Positions 7,514-10,727 of a stretch of 10,727 bases of DNA are shown here, piece by piece. Every line of letters begins with the position of its first letter. Position 1 is the first letter of the stretch. This stretch comes from Akkermansiaceae bacterium. Its GTDB lineage: Bacteria; Verrucomicrobiota; Verrucomicrobiia; Verrucomicrobiales; Akkermansiaceae. Below the pieces are notes generated by a model. That model had not been told where the DNA came from and did no database searches. It worked only from the letters and a program-made list of their open reading frames with translations. The position numbers and the translations under genes are program-made. The DNA lies in contig JACMMB010000188.1 of the NCBI GenBank assembly GCA_014379305.1, positions 1 to 10,727 on the forward strand. Direction: 5' to 3'.

Positions 7514-8122
7514 TCAGAAATCGCGACGCCCCTGCATGGCCCGAATTAAGGTCAGCTCATCCGCATGTTCAAGTCCACCGCCAGCAGGCAGGCCTTGCGC
7601 GATCCGCGTTACCTTCGTCGATTTTCCGCGCAGCATATCCGCCAGATAGTTCGAAGTAGCCTCCCCCTCCACATCCGCCCCCAAAGCAAGGATGACCTCC
7701 ACGGATCCATTGCTCGCCTCCACGCGGCGGATCAATTCCGGTATGCGCAGATCCTCGGGAGACACCCGGTCCAGCGGTGAAAGCTTTCCTCCAAGGCAAT
7801 GATACCGCCCTTTGAAAGCCCCTGATCGCTCCAGCGGCAAGACATCGGTCGCCTGTTCGACCACGCACAGCAAAGCTTCGTCCCGCTTTGGATCCGAACA
7901 GATTCCGCATGATTCAGGCGTCGCGAAAAATCCACAAATCGGACACTCGATGATCCCTTCCTTCGCCTTGATGACCGCCTCTGCCAAAGCCAAAGGCTCG
8001 GCTTTTTTATTTTGTAAAAGCCAGACCGCCATCCGTTCCGCACTGCGCGGACCTATGCCCGGAAGGCGTTTCAACTCAGCAACCAATGCTTTCACCGGAA
8101 ATGGAAAATCAGCGCGGGCCAT
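7514..8122 (-). CDS. recR: Recombination mediator protein RecR
   Basis: RecR works with RecF and RecO to load RecA on SSB-coated single-stranded DNA in gap repair. The 202 residues match the usual 198-202. Elements in order: a helix-hairpin-helix motif LKRLPGIGPRSAERMA (17-32), a C4 zinc finger with Cys60, Cys63, Cys72 and Cys75 (CPICGF..PESCGIC), and a Toprim domain about 81-175 with VVEQ (Glu89), LGGKLSPLDRV and ALGADVEGEATSNYL. The C-terminal Walker-B-like segment GLPAGGGLEHADELT (177-191) follows. All key residues are present. The ATG at 8122 lies inside the upstream membrane-protein gene (14-base overlap), so it is the last gene of the peroxiredoxin unit. In many other bacteria recR instead follows dnaX and the YbaB gene; neither is next to it here. 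Confidence 0.98.
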   Translation of the reverse strand: MARADFPFPVKALVAELKRLPGIGPRSAERMAVWLLQNKKAEPLALAEAVIKAKEGIIECPICGFFATPESCGICSDPKRDEALLCVVEQATDVLPLERSGAFKGRYHCLGGKLSPLDRVSPEDLRIPELIRRVEASNGSVEVILALGADVEGEATSNYLADMLRGKSTKVTRIAQGLPAGGGLEHADELTLIRAMQGRRDF

Positions 8123-8579
8123 TGTTCATTTGATCCGGTGTTAAGGGTGGTTTATCAACCGGGAGCACGTGGTTGGTCGTGTAAAACATCGCACAAAAAC
8201 CCGACCACAGGACCGCAACCAGAGCCACCCCGATATTCGGCTTTAACGCACAGAGCACCAGCACCGGCCCCCATGCCGAAGTCAAGACAAGTGTGATCCC
8301 CCATAGCATCAGCCTGCGCCAATTTCCCGGAATATTGAGGATTACCGCAGGCAAAAAGAAAGCCATGATTCCAGTCCCCGCCCACAAAACCCAGGCATCC
8401 ATCTCCTGCGCGGCGGCTCCCAATCCTGCTGGAGAAAACAACCGCACCAATACCTCATCCAGCCGGTCAACCACTTTCAAGAGTTTCAAACCCGCAGCCA
8501 AACCAAGTGCCATGACCCCTGTCGCGAAGACCGCAAGTCCGATGTGTGGATGGTCTGCTGCCGGCGATTTTTTAATCAT
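8109..8579 (-). CDS. Four-helix integral membrane protein of unknown function
   Basis: No family recognised. The 156 residues form four likely membrane segments at about 13-34, 61-83, 89-111 and 114-134. There is a short polar N-terminus (MIKKSPAADHP), an amphipathic loop with KLLKVVDRLDEVLVRLF (32-48) between helices 1 and 2, and a Pro-rich C-terminal tail (VDKPPLTPDQMNNGPR). No catalytic or metal-binding pattern is visible. Its ATG overlaps the peroxiredoxin TGA (ATGA, four bases) and its end overlaps recR by 14 bases, which argues strongly that it is a real, co-translated gene. Proximity to a peroxiredoxin does not by itself indicate a redox role. Confidence 0.8.
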   Translation of the reverse strand: MIKKSPAADHPHIGLAVFATGVMALGLAAGLKLLKVVDRLDEVLVRLFSPAGLGAAAQEMDAWVLWAGTGIMAFFLPAVILNIPGNWRRLMLWGITLVLTSAWGPVLVLCALKPNIGVALVAVLWSGFCAMFYTTNHVLPVDKPPLTPDQMNNGPR

Positions 8580-9040
8580 CCCAATAATTTCCAGAGCTTC
8601 TCTCGATGACTCAGTGGCGATACTTTTTCCAAAACTGCTTTGATCCGGCCGTCACCGGCAATCACAAAAGTCGACCGCTCCATTCCCATGTATTTTTTCC
8701 CAAACATCGTTTTCTCCACCCACACTCCAAAGGCTGTTGCAATACTCTTGTCCACGTCTGCGATCAATGGATAGGGCAAATGCCATTTGGAAATGAACTT
8801 TTTATGGCTCGCCACACTGTCCGCACTGACTCCGAAAACCCGTGCCTTCATTTTTATTTCATCCCATCCATCCCGCAACGAACATGCTTGGATTGTGCAG
8901 CCAGGGGTATTGTCCTTCGGATAAAAAACCAGCACCACAACCTCGCCTCGCAGACTTTTCAATGAAATCTCCGATTCCTTTTCCCCTTCAACGACCATGG
9001 CCGTAAAATCCGGCGCCATCTCTCCCACTTGTGGTTTCAT
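8576..9040 (-). CDS. bcp: Peroxiredoxin, Bcp/PrxQ type (thioredoxin-dependent thiol peroxidase)
   Basis: Reduces hydrogen peroxide and organic hydroperoxides in the cytoplasm, with electrons normally from thioredoxin. With the ATG at 9040 it is 154 residues, the normal Bcp length, starting MKPQVGEMAPDFTAM. An open frame to a TTG at 9064 would add eight residues that the family lacks. The peroxidatic centre is YPKDNTPGCTIQACSLRD with Cys48 and the PrxQ resolving cysteine Cys53 (C-x4-C). Downstream marks include VFGVSADSVASHKKF (68-82), LPYPLIADVDKSIATAFGVW (87-106) and MERSTFVI (120-127). All catalytic residues are intact. It leads a unit with the membrane protein and recR, and faces away from the LPS transport genes across a 94-base divergent gap. 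Confidence 0.96.
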   Translation of the reverse strand: MKPQVGEMAPDFTAMVVEGEKESEISLKSLRGEVVVLVFYPKDNTPGCTIQACSLRDGWDEIKMKARVFGVSADSVASHKKFISKWHLPYPLIADVDKSIATAFGVWVEKTMFGKKYMGMERSTFVIAGDGRIKAVLEKVSPLSHREKLWKLLG

Positions 9041-9134
9041 TCCGCAAGCATCACCGCCAACCAACTCAAATCAACCCCGCGTAAACGGGAAATGCAGCCG
9101 CACTCGCGACATTCCGATTGTCTACCTCCCGGGA
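9041..9134. promoter_or_regulatory. Divergent gap between bcp and the LPS transport operon
   Basis: Two oppositely transcribed units start on either side of this 94-base gap, so both promoters or their upstream parts should lie here. On the minus strand TTGATT occurs in the TTGATTTGAGTT stretch, but no matching -10 is evident. On the plus strand I find no credible -35/-10 pair. A short inverted repeat CCCG..CGGG (about 9077-9089) may be incidental. Confidence 0.4.
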
Positions 9135-10433
9135 ATGTCTAACATTTCCCTTTATCCGATCGTTGCATCTCCTTCCTTGAAGCTTTTGATACCCCGACTC
9201 TCCATCCTTTTGTTAGCCTTTCCTGTTCTTTGCGCTCAGGAAACCAGGCTGGCTGGGAAAAAATCACCAATCTCCCTGCTTCCGAACGGCAGCGTGCTCA
9301 AAGGCGTTCTCCTCCCCCGCTATGATGCCAACCGCAACCTCGTCGGCGATCTCAAGGCGGAAACCATGACCCTGATCGATGCCGACCGCGTCCAAGGGCA
9401 AAACGTCCTCATCAAATTTTACAATCCCGACCACAGCCTGCGCGGAAAAGTCGTCCTCAGCAACGCCCTCTTCGATCAGGCGAAATCCCGGCTCTACGCC
9501 AACGAACCCGTGGAAATCACCAGCGACCGGCTGCTTGCCCGGGGCACCGGCCTCGTCTACGCTTTTCAGGATGGCAGGGGATTTCTCCGTGGCCCCGCCA
9601 GCACCACGATCTCCGAACATCCTGCCATATCCATGAACTCAAGGACCCTTCCCACCACCGCATTGATCGCCCTGTGCTTTGCGCCATTGAACCTGCCCGC
9701 TGCTCCGCCCCCTTTCACGTCCGAAGCCGAACTGGCTGCCATCAAAGCGGACGCCGAAACACTCGAACCCGCCTTGGACAAAGCGAATCAGTCTGCTGAA
9801 TCAGCACTCATCGAAAGCCAGGAGTCTGGGAAAATCGCCTCTGCGGCCGCCCGCGATTTCATCAAAACCAGCGAAATCAAAAACATCGCCGCCGAATCCG
9901 AACAACCGGAGCCGGATGCAAAACCCTTGGATGTCGAACCCGGCCCCGATGTCACTTTAATCAACTGCGACGGCGGAATGTATTTCGACGCGAATGCCGG
10001 CGTCCTCGTTTATCTCAACAACGTCAGGGTTACCGATCCCCGTTTCACCCTCACCGGAGCCAATGAACTCAAGGTCTTTTTCACCAAGAAACCTGAAGAT
10101 AAACCCAAGGTATCCAAAAAGAAAAATGACCTCGAAATCGGCGGTGGCACCACGAATTTTAGCGAAGTTGAGCGTATTGTCGCCACTGGCGCGGTGCGCC
10201 TTCTCCAAAAAGGTGTTGCCGGAAAGGAGCCGGTCGAAGCCAGCGGCGGCATCCTCACCTACAACATCCCGAAAGGCGAGATCATCATCAGCGAGCGTTT
10301 CCCATGGGTCAAACAAGGCACCTTCTACGCCCGCGCCAAAGAACCCAACCTCACCCTGCGCCTCCTCAACGACGGCTCCTTCTCCACCCAGGGCAACTGG
10401 GAAATGGGCGGCAACCTGAACCTCAAACGCTAG
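9135..10433 (+). CDS. Fused LptC-like and LptA/OstA-like LPS transport protein
   Basis: One frame of 432 residues that looks like two periplasmic LPS-transport proteins end to end. First half: a signal peptide or anchor (about 16-34, ending LCA), then an LptC-like beta region 47-158 (LLPNGSVLKGVLLPRYDAN, IKFYNPDHSLRGKV, EPVEITSDRLLARGTGLVY, GRGFLRGP). At residue 167 a second signal-peptide-like stretch begins (MNSRTLPTTALIALCFAPLN, ending LPAA). An Ala/Glu-rich helical linker follows (195-260), then an LptA/OstA-type region 272-425 (DVTLINCDGGMYFDANAGV, NNVRVTDPRF, VERIVATGAVRLL, ASGGILTYNIPKGEIIISE). LptA forms the bridge for LPS between the membranes and LptC hands LPS to it; lptB follows 45 bases later, supporting the pathway. 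The start at 9135 was chosen because it begins a signal peptide; an ATG at 8997 would overlap bcp. Whether this is a true fusion or two genes joined by an indel is open. Confidence 0.8.
   Translation: MSNISLYPIVASPSLKLLIPRLSILLLAFPVLCAQETRLAGKKSPISLLPNGSVLKGVLLPRYDANRNLVGDLKAETMTLIDADRVQGQNVLIKFYNPDHSLRGKVVLSNALFDQAKSRLYANEPVEITSDRLLARGTGLVYAFQDGRGFLRGPASTTISEHPAISMNSRTLPTTALIALCFAPLNLPAAPPPFTSEAELAAIKADAETLEPALDKANQSAESALIESQESGKIASAAARDFIKTSEIKNIAAESEQPEPDAKPLDVEPGPDVTLINCDGGMYFDANAGVLVYLNNVRVTDPRFTLTGANELKVFFTKKPEDKPKVSKKKNDLEIGGGTTNFSEVERIVATGAVRLLQKGVAGKEPVEASGGILTYNIPKGEIIISERFPWVKQGTFYARAKEPNLTLRLLNDGSFSTQGNWEMGGNLNLKR
9633..9704 (+). other. Internal start codon and signal peptide: probable original start of lptA
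   Basis: The ATG at 9633 is in frame with the LptA-like half and begins a textbook signal sequence: MNSR, then a hydrophobic core TLPTTALIALCFAPLN, then LPAA before a Pro-rich mature start. In the frame shifted by one base, a TGA sits at 9634-9636. The two would make the ATGA stop-start overlap also seen at 8576-8579. If translation begins here independently, the LptA-like product is 266 residues. Confidence 0.6.
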
Positions 10434-10478
10434 AGCCGCATCAATTCCTGATGATCGCTCCTTTCATTACTATCCTGA

Positions 10479-10727
10479 ATGCACGTCCCCGGCACCGCTT
10501 GTAATAATCTGGAATCCGCCGTTCTCTCCGCCCAAGGTCTTCGCAAAACCTACGGCGGTCGCGCCGTTGTCGATGGCGTCTGCATTTCCGTCCAACCCAA
10601 GGAGATCGTCGGACTCCTCGGTCCGAATGGAGCCGGGAAAACCACATCATTCTATATGATCGCGGGACTCATCCCCGCAGAAGCCGGCTCTGTCCACCTC
10701 AACGGCAAAAATATTTCCAAACTCCCC
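10479..10727 (+). CDS. lptB: LptB, LPS export ABC transporter ATPase, C-terminal part missing
   Basis: Cytoplasmic ATPase that powers LPS extraction by LptFG. The 83 codons present run from MHVPGTACNNLESAVLSAQG to the window edge. They show the A-loop aromatic (LRKTYGGRAVVDGV, Tyr25), the strand KEIVGLLGPNGAGKTTSFYM with Walker A at residues 48-55, and AGLIPAEAGSVHLNGKNI. GKTTSFYMI.GL is characteristic of LptB among ABC ATPases. The N-terminus is about 11 residues longer than in E. coli. No other in-frame ATG or GTG was found between the upstream stop and the core; no Shine-Dalgarno sequence is visible. The Q-loop, signature, Walker B and H-loop lie beyond the right edge. It is 45 bases after the LptC/LptA frame on the same strand, so presumably in one operon. 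Confidence 0.94.
   Translation, partial: MHVPGTACNNLESAVLSAQGLRKTYGGRAVVDGVCISVQPKEIVGLLGPNGAGKTTSFYMIAGLIPAEAGSVHLNGKNISKLP

Noticed and set aside
8606..8965. A 119-codon plus-strand open frame opposite bcp
   Set aside because: Antisense shadow of a well-identified peroxiredoxin.
9041..9064. TTG start at 9064 for the peroxiredoxin
   Set aside because: The ATG at 9040 gives the normal family N-terminus and length.
9075..9091. Inverted repeat CCCG/CGGG in the divergent gap as an operator
   Set aside because: Four-base arms are expected by chance in GC-rich sequence.
8997..9134. Upstream extension of the LptC-like protein to an ATG at 8997
   Set aside because: It would overlap the start of bcp on the other strand, and the added residues are low in hydrophobicity and would bury the signal peptide starting at 9135.
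9957..10316. A 119-codon minus-strand open frame opposite the LptA-like region
   Set aside because: Antisense shadow; GC-rich codons on the coding strand create long open frames on the opposite strand.
10451..10504. A 17-codon leader peptide (MIAPFITILN...) before lptB
   Set aside because: It overlaps the lptB start out of frame, has no ribosome site and no attenuator-like hairpin was found.
1..10727. CRISPR array, transposon ends, tRNA or phage genes
   Set aside because: No spaced direct repeats, transposase motifs, cloverleaf-like stretches or phage proteins were seen.

Overview
The window is a gene-dense bacterial chromosome segment with no gap over about 200 bases. It most resembles a member of the Verrucomicrobiota. 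Three things suggest this: a prepilin-like protein with the layout I associate with that phylum (helix ending near GSDRALC, then a CP..G.Y ... CS segment); an OstA-type lipopolysaccharide (LPS) export gene pair read as one frame beside lptB; and generally weak Shine-Dalgarno sequences. The taxon is inferred from family resemblance only. No search was run.

Layout. Positions 1-9040 are almost all on the minus strand; in transcription order this part runs from right to left. (1) 9040 down to 7514 is a tight three-gene unit: a PrxQ/Bcp peroxiredoxin, a four-helix membrane protein of unknown function, and the recombination mediator RecR, all with overlapping ends. (2) 7328-6798 is a stand-alone DUF892/YciF-type ferritin-like stress protein, followed by a clear intrinsic terminator at 6741-6776. 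(3) 6660-3164 is a unit of three exported proteins: a small protein resembling the SecD P1 head, an M23 zinc peptidase with a complete metal site, and a 659-residue protein that appears to contain four diverged copies of one module. (4) 3063-2623 is an orphan prepilin-like protein. (5) 2536 down past 1 is a tail-specific protease (Prc/CtpA, S41) whose stop shares a base with the start of a YggS-type pyridoxal-phosphate (PLP) homeostasis protein, cut by the window edge.

From 9135 rightwards the plus strand carries the LPS transport operon: one open frame holding an LptC-like half and an LptA/OstA-like half, then lptB, cut by the window edge. The two halves are joined in frame across what looks like the signal peptide of a formerly separate lptA.

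Functional theme: envelope biogenesis and quality control (LPS transport, peptidoglycan cutting, periplasmic proteolysis, pseudopilin), plus housekeeping for oxidative stress and DNA repair. I see no tRNA, rRNA, CRISPR array, transposon or phage gene, and no defence system. The points most worth checking are the lptC-lptA fusion with its internal signal peptide, the SecD-head-like small protein, and the four-repeat exported protein.
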